Below are positions 1-7,208 of a stretch of 64,000 nucleotides of DNA, one piece after another. The position numbers were made by a program, and so were the translations under genes. The DNA lies in assembly GCF_000621665.1 (NCBI RefSeq), contig NZ_JHXQ01000003.1, positions 1-64,000 on the forward strand. Reading direction: 5' to 3'. Under the pieces are notes generated by a model that was not told the origin of the DNA, searched no databases, and saw only the letters and a program-made list of their open reading frames with translations. Positions within the stretch are counted from its first letter, which is position 1, and each line of letters starts with the position of its first letter. The DNA is from Allorhizobium undicola ORS 992 = ATCC 700741. Its GTDB lineage: Bacteria; Pseudomonadota; Alphaproteobacteria; Rhizobiales; Rhizobiaceae.

Positions 1-107
1 ATCGGCCCGAAAAGTGGGAACCGGTTTTCGGACTGAGCCGATGCGGCATGAAGGCGCGATAGCATCGGCCCGAAAAGTGGGAACCGGTTTTCGGAATGAG
101 CCGATGC
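1..107. repeat. Two direct copies of an AACCGGTT-cored repeat
   Basis: Two near-identical units of about 44 bp begin at 1 and 64 (period 63). Each has the core AAAGTGGGAACCGGTTTTCGG inside ATCGG...CCGAT ends, so each unit is itself palindromic. The core belongs to the same family as the intergenic repeats near 3.95, 7.15, 39.4 and 46.25 kb. The window starts inside the array, so more copies may lie to the left. Confidence 0.75.
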
Positions 108-632
108 AGGGAATGCGGCAGGAAAGGCATGGGGCAAGGAACCTGTTGGTCGCTCCCGCTTGGGGGAATTATTTCGGAAAAGGTCGGGGTGAGGAGGACG
201 GACAGCCTTGTCCCCCGCTTTGGCTTTCTGATGATGGCTGGCTGCGGATCATGCCGCGAATACCCGGCCAGAAAATGTGAATCGCATCTCCAGCTTGACG
301 GAAATTCGATTGAAGTGATTGCCATTGAGGCCTGAAATGTTTGAAAAGGAAATAGGCAATCTGTCTCGGCGACTTTGTTTTTAGGGTGTGTGGGTTTTCA
401 ACGTTGGATGGGCTGCAAACGGCAATTCGCTGCGATTCCGGTGCTCATGTACATTAAGTACACTCCGCTCCGGTTCTCGCAAATCACCGTTTTCGCCTCA
501 CCCAACGTCGAATCTCCAGACACTCTAGTCAGGCCCGGACGGCAAGCCGGCTTTCGCTTTCATGAGTTTTCGGTCGCGGGCTCCTTTTGCGATCAGATGC
601 TTGGGATCAATCGGCTGAAAAGAGGTGTTTTC
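108..632. other. Non-coding, repeat-bearing stretch
   Basis: No convincing gene is seen between the window start and the DUF1330 gene at 633. Open frames here overlap each other or run through repeats and show no family resemblance. The right half holds the MITE-like element at 383-536, described separately. Confidence 0.6.
383..536. repeat. MITE-like element, copy 1
   Basis: An element of about 154 bp with imperfect inverted ends: AGGGTGTGTGG at the left and CCAGACACTCT at the right, and the pairing extends inward through ACGTTGG/CCAACGT. The internal core at about 438-497 is almost identical to the core of the element at 49889-50030. It contains a GTAC-(5)-GTAC small palindrome. No reading frame in it looks coding. 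Confidence 0.65.
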
Positions 633-920
633 ATGGCCAAGGGCTACTGGATTGCGCGAATGGATGTTCGCGACGGTGAGCGCTACAAGGACTATATCGC
701 GACCGCCAGGCCTGCCTTCGAGCGGTTCGGCGCGGTATTTTTGGCACGCGGCGGGCAGGTCGAGGCCTTGGAGGGCGAAGCGCGCGCCCGCAATGTCATC
801 ATCGAATTTCCAAGCTACGCAGCAGCCGTGGAATGCTATCGATCGGCGGAATATCAGGCGGCCGTAAAAATTCGTCAGGAGGTTGCCGAGGGCGAAATCG
901 TCGTTGTGGAAGGTGTTTGA
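633..920 (+). CDS. DUF1330 family protein
   Basis: A 95-residue protein starting MAKGYWIARMDV and containing ARPAFERFGAVFLARGG and NVIIEFPSYAAAVECY, the pattern of the DUF1330 ferredoxin-like dimeric alpha/beta fold. The exact reaction of the family is not known. The ATG at 633 is preceded by AAGAGG at a good distance. An in-frame extension upstream to 375 is open but runs through the MITE-like repeat, so I reject that longer start. It is a single gene with its own spacing and no operon partner. Confidence 0.85.
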   Translation: MAKGYWIARMDVRDGERYKDYIATARPAFERFGAVFLARGGQVEALEGEARARNVIIEFPSYAAAVECYRSAEYQAAVKIRQEVAEGEIVVVEGV

Positions 921-1045
921 CGATGGTCAAACGGCGCTTGAAACGGCTGGGGTTGCGGGCCTGATTCTGCTTCACCTTCTGTGGTATTTCAGCTAGAAAG
1001 CGGCAGGATAGCCGATCGTTTCATCTTCATGTCCAGGAGCCTTTC

Positions 1046-2023
1046 ATGACACTCGCCACCCTTCCGCCGCTCGTCACCGTTTTCGGGGGCTCCGGTTTCG
1101 TCGGCAGGCATGTGGTGCGTGCCCTTGCCCGCCGTGGTTATCGCATCCGCGTTGCCGTGCGCCGTCCCGATCTTGCCGGTTTCGTCCTGCCCTTCGGCAA
1201 TGTCGGGCAGATTTCGCTGGCCCAGGCCAATCTGCGTTACCCGGAAAGCGTGCGCAAGGCCGTGGAGGGCGCTTCTTTCGTGGTAAATTGCGTCGGCATT
1301 CTTTTCGAGGCCGGGCGCAACAAGTTCGATGCGGTGCAGGATTTCGGCGCGCGCGCCGTTGCCGATGCCGCCAAGGGCGTTGGCGCAAAGCTTGTGCATA
1401 TCTCGGCCATCGGCGCTGATGTGGCCTCCGCATCGCTTTATGCCGCTTCCAAGGGTCGTGGCGAACAGGCCGTATCGCAACTGGTGCCGGATGCCGTGAT
1501 CCTGCGTCCTTCCATCGTCTTCGGCCCGGAAGACGGCTTCTTCAACAAGTTTGCGGCCATGTCGCGCACCGCGCCCTTCCTGCCGCTGATCGGTGGCGGT
1601 AAGACGAAATTCCAGCCGATCTTCGTGGAAGACCTTGCCGAAGCCGTGGGCCGTGCCGTCGATGGTCACGTGGCGCCCGGAATTTATGAGCTTGGCGGCT
1701 CCGAAGTTCTGACCTTCCGCGAATGTCTCGAGGAGATGCTGCGCGTCATCGACCGGCGCAAGCCGCTGGTCTCGCTGCCCTTCGGCCTTGCCTCCTTCAT
1801 CGGTGGTGTGGCTTCCGCCGTTCCGCTGATCGCCCCGCCGCTGACCGCCGATCAGGTGGTGCTGCTCAAGAAGGACAACGTCGTTTCCCCGGCCGCGACT
1901 GCGGAAGGCCGTACGCTGGAGGGGCTTGGCATTCGTGCAACGCCGCTTGCTGCCGTGCTGCCCGGCTATCTCGTGCATTTCCGTCCGCAGGGCCAGTATA
2001 CGCGCTCCGGCAAGGCGGCCTGA
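1046..2023 (+). CDS. NAD(P)-binding epimerase/reductase, complex I NDUFA9-like
   Basis: A 325-residue atypical short-chain dehydrogenase. The N-terminal nucleotide-binding motif GGSGFVGRHVV is at about 14-24, SAIGAD near 115, and a YAASK (YxxxK) motif follows. The substrate-facing half carries RPSIVFGPEDGFFNKFA. It resembles the NDUFA9-like proteins of alphaproteobacteria, implicated in ubiquinone or complex I biology; that role comes from family knowledge, not from this sequence. AGGAG lies seven bases before the ATG. Monocistronic, followed by a hairpin at 2034-2066. Confidence 0.85.
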   Translation: MTLATLPPLVTVFGGSGFVGRHVVRALARRGYRIRVAVRRPDLAGFVLPFGNVGQISLAQANLRYPESVRKAVEGASFVVNCVGILFEAGRNKFDAVQDFGARAVADAAKGVGAKLVHISAIGADVASASLYAASKGRGEQAVSQLVPDAVILRPSIVFGPEDGFFNKFAAMSRTAPFLPLIGGGKTKFQPIFVEDLAEAVGRAVDGHVAPGIYELGGSEVLTFRECLEEMLRVIDRRKPLVSLPFGLASFIGGVASAVPLIAPPLTADQVVLLKKDNVVSPAATAEGRTLEGLGIRATPLAAVLPGYLVHFRPQGQYTRSGKAA

Positions 2024-2033
2024 TACCCGAACG

Positions 2034-2070
2034 CCCTGCCGCGGTTTCGAAAGAGCGGCGGCAGGGTTTG
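2034..2070 (+). terminator. Probable terminator after the NDUFA9-like gene
   Basis: The arms CCCTGCCGC (2034-2042) and GCGGCAGGG (2058-2066) pair perfectly and are followed by TTTG, a short T-run. It lies 10 bases after the stop codon of the preceding gene. Confidence 0.5.
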
Positions 2071-2319
2071 ATTGGCCTGAAGACGGCGCAAAAACCCTGC
2101 GTCTGAGATCTGAACGTGCGCCTTGCACTGCCGCTTCCCGCGACGTTTGACTGTCAGACCGTTGCACAAAAGACGCAGGCGAAATTTCCTTGCGTTAACG
2201 GGCGGTTCAGCAAGATATTCTATTGATGTAAGCGCGAGGCCTGATTAAACCAAGCCACTGCTTCGGGTCTCGTAACACGTCCCCAGCCCCCCATTTTTGC
2301 ATTTTTGAGGTCAGTCTCC

Positions 2320-2484
2320 ATGGGCAAGTCTATCGCACTGTTTTTTGCGTGTGCGGCATTGGTTGTCATCGCCGGTTCTTTCATGGCTCCTTCTACCGTC
2401 GCTGCCCGCAAGGGAAACTGCGCTCCCGCCTATGGCGTGGACCCGTGCAGCACGGCCTCCATCACGCCGGTTGAACAGAAGTAA
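2320..2484 (+). CDS. Small secreted protein, 54 residues
   Basis: An ATG at 2320 opens a 54-codon frame ending in TAA. The product begins MGKSIALFFACAALVV, a short charged start then a hydrophobic core, with a likely cleavage site near STVAA (residues 25-29). The mature peptide would be about 25 residues, with two cysteines (positions 34 and 43) that could form a disulfide, ending PVEQK. TGAGG lies about 10 bases upstream and a GC-rich terminator at 2698-2727 lies downstream. No family recognised. The signal-peptide shape makes coding likely but it is unproven. Confidence 0.6.
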   Translation: MGKSIALFFACAALVVIAGSFMAPSTVAARKGNCAPAYGVDPCSTASITPVEQK

Positions 2485-2584
2485 ACGCAAAGTCCCGGCG
2501 GGTCATTGCGCCCGTCTGGCCTGCATTCGGTAAAGGGGGAAGCCCGCTTGGCTGTCGAGCCCCTTCCGAGCGATTATTCCGGCG

Positions 2585-2686
2585 AGAGCATAATTCGACC
2601 GGAGTGAAGCGAGGATCGACAAGATTATGCTTCAAAAAGAAAATCTTAGAGCACCGATCTGATTCAATCAGATCGAAAAGCGCTCT
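2585..2686. repeat. 102-bp two-hairpin intergenic repeat, copy 1
   Basis: It begins AGAGCATAATTCGACC and ends AAAAGCGCTCT. It contains two potential hairpins: AGCATAAT pairing with ATTATGCT, and GATCTGATT pairing with AATCAGATC. The inverse copy at 5740-5841 is the same length and nearly the same sequence. The size resembles the Bru-RS palindromic elements reported in Brucella; identity with those is not tested. Confidence 0.75.
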
Positions 2687-2697
2687 GATTTCGAAGG

Positions 2698-2727
2698 GCG
2701 CGCCACAGTTACTGCGGCGCGCTTTTT
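2698..2727 (+). terminator. GC hairpin followed by T5
   Basis: GCGCGCC (2698-2704) pairs with GGCGCGC (2716-2722) and is directly followed by TTTTT. This is a classic intrinsic terminator for rightward transcription, most simply for the microprotein gene at 2320. Confidence 0.65.
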
Positions 2728-2772
2728 CCGTTTGCCTCTTCAAGGCGAGGATGCTGTAACACTTTAAATCTG

Positions 2773-2820
2773 CTGCATAATTTTCACCTTAAATCGATTC
2801 CGATTTAAGGAATTATGCAG
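2773..2820. repeat. Long imperfect palindrome
   Basis: CTGCATAATT (2773-2782) pairs with AATTATGCAG (2811-2820), and the inner arms CTTAAATCG and CGATTTAAG also pair. It could be an intergenic repeat or a bidirectional terminator. No second copy noticed in the window. Confidence 0.5.
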
Positions 2821-2930
2821 TAGCATCTTCGAGCCTTGGTATTATGCCCTTGCCCCTATGGAACCGGCCGCTGATCTGAGACCTGGCTTTTCAATGAGGG
2901 GCACGTGAGGCAGGGTGGCCGCAGCACGCA

Positions 2931-3359
2931 TCAACCCTTCACGGGCTTTCCTTCCGCGTCCAGGACTGCCTCGCCGTCTTCCTTGGTGAAGGCTGAGGAA
3001 AAAAGCGCCGGTGGCAGGATGTCCAGCAAAGCCTCCGAGGGGCGGCAAAGCCGTGTGCCAAGCGGGGTGACAACGAAAGGCCGGTTGATGAGAGCAGGGG
3101 TCGCGATCATCACATCGAGCAATTGGTCATCGGGCAAGGACGGGTCATCAAGGCCAAGCTCGGCAAAGGGCGCGCCCTTTTCACGAATTGCCTGCCGCAC
3201 GGTGAGACCTGCGGCTGAAATCATCGCGCGCAGCAATGCTTTGTCCGGCGGACTGCTTAGATACTCCACGATGCGGGGTTCTATGCCTGCATGGCGGATC
3301 AGTGCCAGCGTATTGCGCGACGTGCCGCAGGCGGGGTTGTGATAAATCGTGACGTCCAT
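2931..3359 (-). CDS. arsC: Arsenate reductase, glutaredoxin-coupled type
   Basis: A 142-residue protein with the ArsC active-site loop HNPACGTSRNT; Cys11 is the predicted nucleophile that reduces arsenate to arsenite using glutathione and glutaredoxin. Conserved RxxR-type residues follow in PFVVTPLGTRLCRP. Length is normal for the family. It starts only five bases after the stop of the truncated ACR3 exporter, so it was the distal gene of an ars operon. Without the exporter it would make arsenite that must leave by another route. Confidence 0.92.
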   Translation of the reverse strand: MDVTIYHNPACGTSRNTLALIRHAGIEPRIVEYLSSPPDKALLRAMISAAGLTVRQAIREKGAPFAELGLDDPSLPDDQLLDVMIATPALINRPFVVTPLGTRLCRPSEALLDILPPALFSSAFTKEDGEAVLDAEGKPVKG

Positions 3360-3364
3360 GAGGC

Positions 3365-3538
3365 TTATCCTTTCGGGTGATGCTTGCTTGCCTCAAGAGA
3401 AGGCCGCTCGTACCAGCCCTTGCTGCGATTGACCATCCATACGACAGACAGCATGACGGGCATTTCCACCAAAACGCCAACCACGGTTGCCAGCGCCGCT
3501 CCCGACTGGAAGCCGAACAGCGAAATTGCGGCAGCGAC
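3365..3538 (-). pseudogene. Remnant of an ACR3-type arsenite exporter
   Basis: Reading leftward from 3538, 57 sense codons and a TAA encode a tail starting [19 protein letters not shown] and continuing [11 protein letters not shown], then ending SKHHPKG. This matches the last transmembrane helix and C-terminus of ACR3-family arsenite permeases, normally about 350 residues. There is no start codon with a ribosome site, and the frame begins almost at the arsR stop. An internal deletion has therefore removed roughly five-sixths of the gene. Spacing to arsC is intact. Confidence 0.8.
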
Positions 3539-3541
3539 TCA

Positions 3542-3889
3542 TCAACACTCTCTCGATGCGCAGCAGGCTTGAAGCTCGCTCAGCAGCGGCAAACACAGGT
3601 CAGGCCGTCCGCCGCAACAATCCTGAAGCAGATAAAGGATGACGGCGCGCAAAGCCCCAAGGTCGGCGCGGTACACGATGGATCGCCCATGCCTTGTGCC
3701 GTAGATCAAAGCGGCCTGTGACATGGCGGAAAGATGCGCCGACATGGTATTTTGCGGAACATTCAGCCTTCTGGCCAGATCGCCAGCTGAAATACCCTGC
3801 GGCTCCTCGGCAGCAAGCAGCCGGAACAATTGTAACCGGGTGGGTTGCGCCAGTGCGGCGAGACTGTTGATCGTCGATTTATCATCCAT
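3542..3889 (-). CDS. arsR: ArsR-family metalloregulator
   Basis: A 115-residue winged-helix repressor. The helix-turn-helix lies around GDLARRLNVPQNTMSAHLS (37-55). Six cysteines cluster at the C-terminus (91, 92, 99, 109, 110, 115), suiting As(III) binding at a C-terminal site rather than the classic ELCVCD site in helix 3, which is absent. It heads the ars operon, with a perfect inverted repeat overlapping its own start codon, implying autoregulation. The last residues lie at the deletion junction with the ACR3 remnant. Confidence 0.88.
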   Translation of the reverse strand: MDDKSTINSLAALAQPTRLQLFRLLAAEEPQGISAGDLARRLNVPQNTMSAHLSAMSQAALIYGTRHGRSIVYRADLGALRAVILYLLQDCCGGRPDLCLPLLSELQACCASREC

Positions 3890-3911
3890 ATATCCAGATA
3901 AATGGATATAT
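3888..3911 (-). promoter_or_regulatory. Probable ArsR operator
   Basis: A perfect inverted repeat ATATATCCA (3888-3896) - 6 bases - TGGATATAT (3903-3911) overlaps the second base of the arsR start codon and its upstream region. Imperfect AT-rich dyads at the promoter are typical for ArsR/SmtB repressors, and this one is positioned to block arsR transcription or initiation. Confidence 0.65.
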
Positions 3912-3950
3912 TAATTCGAGTCAAGCCTATCAAAGCTTGCCATTATCAAG

Positions 3951-4008
3951 CGGGATTCAGGAGAAGTGAAAACCGGTTCTCCGTCCGTAAATGCGAAAAA
4001 ACAAAAGC
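3951..4008. repeat. AACCGGTT-cored repeat, decayed copy
   Basis: Contains GAAGTGAAAACCGGTTCTCC then CCGTAAATGCGAAAAAACAA. It is a diverged relative of the module seen intact at 7146-7208 and 46249-46311. Confidence 0.5.
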
Positions 4009-4015
4009 ACAAAGC

Positions 4016-4045
4016 GCGTCCGGTGAACCTGTGCTCACCGGACGC
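4016..4045 (-). terminator. Terminator of guaA
   Basis: Arms GCGTCCGGTGA (4016-4026) and TCACCGGACGC (4035-4045) form an 11-bp stem with an 8-base loop. Read leftward it is followed by a T-rich stretch (CTTTTGTTTTTT). It lies 17 bases past the guaA stop codon. Confidence 0.75.
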
Positions 4046-4062
4046 GGTCTAATCGTCGTCTC

Positions 4063-5640
4063 TCATTCCCACTCGATGGTGCCGGGCGGCTTCGATGTCA
4101 CGTCATAAACGACGCGGTTGATGCCGCGGACTTCGTTGATGATGCGGGTTGCGGTGCGGCCCAGGAAGTTCATGTCATAGGGATAGAAATCCGCCGTCAT
4201 GCCGTCCACGGACGTCACCGCGCGCAGTGCGCAGACGAAATCATAGGTGCGGTAATCGCCCATGACGCCCACGGTCTGCACCGGCAGCAGCACGGCAAAG
4301 GCCTGCCAGATGGTATCGTAGAGGCCAGCCTTACGGATTTCATCGAGATAGATCGCATCCGCCTTGCGCAGGATGTCGAGCTTCTCGCGGGTAACGGCAC
4401 CGGGGCAGCGAATGGCAAGGCCCGGACCGGGGAAGGGATGGCGGCCAATGAAGCTGTCCGGCAGGCCAAGTTCGCGGCCAAGGGCGCGCACTTCATCCTT
4501 GAAGAGTTCGCGCAGCGGCTCGACGAGCTGCATGTTCATGCGCTCGGGCAGGCCGCCGACATTGTGGTGGCTCTTGATGGTGACGGACGGGCCGCCGGAG
4601 AAGGAGACGCTTTCGATCACGTCGGGATAGAGCGTGCCCTGCGCCAGGAATTTCGGCGCGCCCTTGCCATCGGCGGCAATCTTGGCGGCTTCCGCCTCGA
4701 AAACCTCGATGAACAGGCGGCCAATCGTCTTGCGCTTGACTTCCGGGTCGCTCACGCCAGCCAGCTCCGTCAGGAACAGGTCAGAGGCATCCACATGGAT
4801 CAGCGGAATATGGTAATGGTCGCGGAACATGCCGACGACCTGTTCGCTTTCGCCCATGCGCATCAGGCCATGATCGACGTAAACGCACGTGAGCTGATCG
4901 CCGATCGCTTCATGGATCAGAACGGCGGCAACGGAGGAGTCCACGCCGCCGGAAAGCGCGCAGAGCACCCGGCCATCGCCCACCTGCTCCTTGATCTTGC
5001 GGATCATTTCGGCCCGGTAGGCCGCCATGGTCCAGTCGGATTTCAGCCCGACGATCTTGTGCACGAAATTGGACAGAAGCTTTGCGCCATCCGGCGTATG
5101 CACCACTTCCGGATGGAACATGGTGGTGTAGTAGCGGCGCTTTTCATCGACGGCGATGGCGAAAGGAGCGTTTTCCGACGTTGCGATGACCTCGAAGCCG
5201 TCCGGCAGCTTCGTCACGCGGTCGCCATGGCTCATCCAGACGGGGTAGTGCTTGCCAACCTCCCAGAAGCCTTCAAACAGCGGGCTTGCTTTTCTGATCT
5301 CCACATCGGCGCGGCCGAACTCCGCCGCATGGCCGCCTTCCACCACACCGCCAAGCTGGGTGCAGAGGGTTTGCTGACCGTAGCAAATGCCGAGGATCGG
5401 GATACCCGCCGTAAACACCTCCTGTGGCGCGCGCGGGCTGCCGTCATCGGTCACGGAGGCCGGGCCGCCGGAGAAGATCACGCCCTTGGGCGAGAGCTTC
5501 AGAAAGGCGTCTCGCGCGCTCTGGAAGGGGTGGATTTCACAATAGACCCCGGCCTCGCGAATGCGGCGCGCAATCAGCTGCGTCACCTGGCTGCCGAAAT
5601 CAATGATCAGGATGCTGTCGGGATGTGCTGTCTGGGTCAT
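4063..5640 (-). CDS. guaA: GMP synthase (glutamine-hydrolysing)
   Basis: Converts XMP to GMP using glutamine and ATP, the last step of guanine nucleotide synthesis. The N-terminal class I amidotransferase has nucleophile Cys86 in GICYGQQTL, and His-Glu in FHPE at about 176-178. The ATP pyrophosphatase domain has the PP-loop SGGVDSS at about 230-236. The C-terminal dimerisation domain ends in GTIEWE. 525 residues, full length. Single gene with a strong terminator downstream. Confidence 0.98.
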   Translation of the reverse strand: MTQTAHPDSILIIDFGSQVTQLIARRIREAGVYCEIHPFQSARDAFLKLSPKGVIFSGGPASVTDDGSPRAPQEVFTAGIPILGICYGQQTLCTQLGGVVEGGHAAEFGRADVEIRKASPLFEGFWEVGKHYPVWMSHGDRVTKLPDGFEVIATSENAPFAIAVDEKRRYYTTMFHPEVVHTPDGAKLLSNFVHKIVGLKSDWTMAAYRAEMIRKIKEQVGDGRVLCALSGGVDSSVAAVLIHEAIGDQLTCVYVDHGLMRMGESEQVVGMFRDHYHIPLIHVDASDLFLTELAGVSDPEVKRKTIGRLFIEVFEAEAAKIAADGKGAPKFLAQGTLYPDVIESVSFSGGPSVTIKSHHNVGGLPERMNMQLVEPLRELFKDEVRALGRELGLPDSFIGRHPFPGPGLAIRCPGAVTREKLDILRKADAIYLDEIRKAGLYDTIWQAFAVLLPVQTVGVMGDYRTYDFVCALRAVTSVDGMTADFYPYDMNFLGRTATRIINEVRGINRVVYDVTSKPPGTIEWE

Positions 5641-5739
5641 GGCGAGCCTTTAAATAAAAGCGATGCGTCTGGCAATCACCCGATTGCCGGAATCTTCAAA
5701 ATCCGTTTCGTGCGCGGCTTTCCGTCCGAAAAGGCTCTG

Positions 5740-5841
5740 GGGCGCTTTTCGATCTGATTGGATCAGATCGGCGCTCTCGCGTTTTCTTTTTGAAGCATAA
5801 TCCTATCGATCCTCGTTTCACTCCGGTCGGATTATGCTCTA
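5740..5841. repeat. 102-bp two-hairpin intergenic repeat, copy 2 (inverted)
   Basis: The reverse complement of this stretch matches the element at 2585-2686 over its full length, with a few substitutions. Its left end is GGCGCTTTTCGATCTGATT and its right end GGATTATGCTCT. It sits between guaA and mtnN and touches the last codons of mtnN, so it may act as mRNA 3' structure there. Confidence 0.75.
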
Positions 5842-6477
5842 GAACCAGAAAACACCATTGCCCATGGCAGCAAACAGCGCATCCACCGATGCCGCCAGCT
5901 TGCGGTCCACCACATGCAGATATTCCGTCCAGTCATCGATGTGATTGACATCGGACTTGCCATCGGAAATCCCGCGAAGGCCGATCAGCGGCAGATCGAA
6001 GGCATGGCAGGCGCGCAAAACGGCCCAGCTTTCCATGTCCACCATGTCCGCTTCGATGGTGTCGTAGACCGCACCGGAAACCACATTGGCGCCGGTGGAA
6101 AGGCTGGCCGTGGGAATGCCCGGAATGCGCAGCGGCAGTTCCACCACCGGCGGCAGGTCCAGAAGCGGCGTCTGCCCTTTTGCAAAGCCGAAGGCGGAGG
6201 CATCCATGTCGCGATAGGCGATGGACGAGACCTGATAGACTTCCGTCTGTTCCAGACGGCGCGATCCGGCCGATCCGAGCGATACGACGAGATCGGGGAG
6301 CCTTCCCTCCGCCTCCAGCCGCGTCAATGCCTGCGTGGTGACGATGGCGGCTTCCACCGGGCCAATGCCCGTCATCAGCGGCTGGATGCGCGGGCGCAGC
6401 AATTGCCCATATTCAGGCTCGGCCGCCATGATGAAAAGGATGGATTTGCCGGAAACCGATTTCAGTTCGAATGTCAT
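5839..6477 (-). CDS. mtnN: 5'-methylthioadenosine/S-adenosylhomocysteine nucleosidase
   Basis: A 212-residue PNP/UDP phosphorylase-fold protein. It carries MAAEPEYG near the N-terminus, the glycine motif VVSLGSAGSRR, the MxxE ribose-binding motif in DMVDMESWAV, and the catalytic Asp in GISDGKSD. It hydrolyses MTA or SAH to adenine plus the thioribose or ribose compound, recycling methylation by-products. Its start overlaps the stop of the upstream thioesterase by four bases (ATGA), indicating translational coupling. The extreme C-terminus ends at a repeat element. Confidence 0.88.
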   Translation of the reverse strand: MTFELKSVSGKSILFIMAAEPEYGQLLRPRIQPLMTGIGPVEAAIVTTQALTRLEAEGRLPDLVVSLGSAGSRRLEQTEVYQVSSIAYRDMDASAFGFAKGQTPLLDLPPVVELPLRIPGIPTASLSTGANVVSGAVYDTIEADMVDMESWAVLRACHAFDLPLIGLRGISDGKSDVNHIDDWTEYLHVVDRKLAASVDALFAAMGNGVFWF

Positions 6478-6899
6478 TCACGAATGTCCTGGCGTCCGCG
6501 AATGACCATCATCGTGCTGGTCATCGAGGCGATCAACTTTGCGGGTCCGTCGCCTATAGCATAGCCACGGCCATCGGCAACAATGATGGTGGAACCCGGC
6601 TTGGTAATTTCGCCGCGAAACAGGAAGCGCTCGCCGCGCCCCGGCGACATCATGTTTACCTTGAACTCTATGGTCAGCAGTGAAGCATCCGCTTCCAGCA
6701 CCGTATAGGCGGCATAACTACAGGCCGTGTCCAGCGCGGCCGAGATGACGCCTGCATGGAGAAAGCCGTGTTGCTGGGTCAGCTTCTGGTCGAAGGGCAG
6801 CTCGATTTCCACGAGCTTGTGGCTGATGCGGGTCAGTTCCGCCCCCAGCATCTCCATTGCGCCCTGTCTGGCAAAGCTTGCGCGTATCCGCTCTTCCAC
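6474..6899 (-). CDS. PaaI-family hotdog thioesterase
   Basis: Hotdog-fold protein with the PaaI hallmark TQQHGFLHAGVISAALDT, where Gln/His and the Asp are the usual catalytic region, followed by IEFKVNMMSPGRGE. It probably hydrolyses an acyl-CoA; substrate unknown. The GTG at 6899, preceded by GGGCGGA, gives 141 residues, the usual family length. The frame stays open to an ATG at 7040 (188 residues), but that start has no ribosome site and adds a non-conserved leader. It is co-translated with mtnN. Confidence 0.8.
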   Translation of the reverse strand: MEERIRASFARQGAMEMLGAELTRISHKLVEIELPFDQKLTQQHGFLHAGVISAALDTACSYAAYTVLEADASLLTIEFKVNMMSPGRGERFLFRGEITKPGSTIIVADGRGYAIGDGPAKLIASMTSTMMVIRGRQDIRE

Positions 6900-7106
6900 T
6901 GTTCCGCCCGAAATTGTCCAGAGCGTTCCGGCATTTTGCAGACATGCCGAGGCGCTCCGAAGATCTATTTGCCCATCACCGCGGGAAAGACGATTTCCGT
7001 CTTTCTCGGGAAATGTTTTTTGCGCTGCAAAATCTGCCATGCGTTGGCGCGGGCGGCAAGGTGCCGTGACGGGGAAAAAACCGCGCCGGGCGCTGGCTGA
7101 TGGATT

Positions 7107-7145
7107 AGAGCCTTTCCCTGTTTCACGGAAACAGGGAAAGGCTCT
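7107..7145. repeat. Hairpin module (module B) of the two-part repeat
   Basis: Perfect 18-bp arms AGAGCCTTTCCCTGTTTC and its complement flank the 3-base loop ACG. It abuts the AACCGGTT module at 7146-7208. The same arrangement, in opposite orientation and with a different stem sequence, occurs at 46249-46350. It could also end transcription from tspO. Confidence 0.75.
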
Positions 7146-7208
7146 AACTGTCTGTTTTTACGCATTTCCGGACGGAAAACCGGTTTCCACTTTTCCTGAA
7201 AATGCTCT
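7146..7208. repeat. AACCGGTT-cored repeat (module A)
   Basis: Contains CGCATTTCCGGACGGAAAAC, CGGTTTCCACTTTTCCTG and AAAATGCTCT, ending at the stop region of tspO. Close relatives are at 39361-39424 and 46249-46311. Confidence 0.75.

Larger units (their letters stand above)
2485..2930. other. Repeat-rich intergenic stretch
   Basis: 446 bases without a gene between the microprotein and arsC. It holds a 102-bp two-hairpin repeat (2585-2686), a terminator hairpin (2698-2727) and a long palindrome (2773-2820), all listed separately. I see nothing else in it. Confidence 0.6.

Noticed and set aside
14..335. Two overlapping open frames at the left edge
   Set aside because: They run through the direct repeats, contain repeated peptide segments and have no ribosome site or family resemblance.
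1723..2167. Several open frames overlapping the end of the NDUFA9-like gene
   Set aside because: They are in other frames of a well-supported gene and pass through its terminator hairpin.
4438..5757. 439-residue open frame on the plus strand
   Set aside because: Antisense shadow of guaA; composition is typical of the reverse frame of a high-GC gene.
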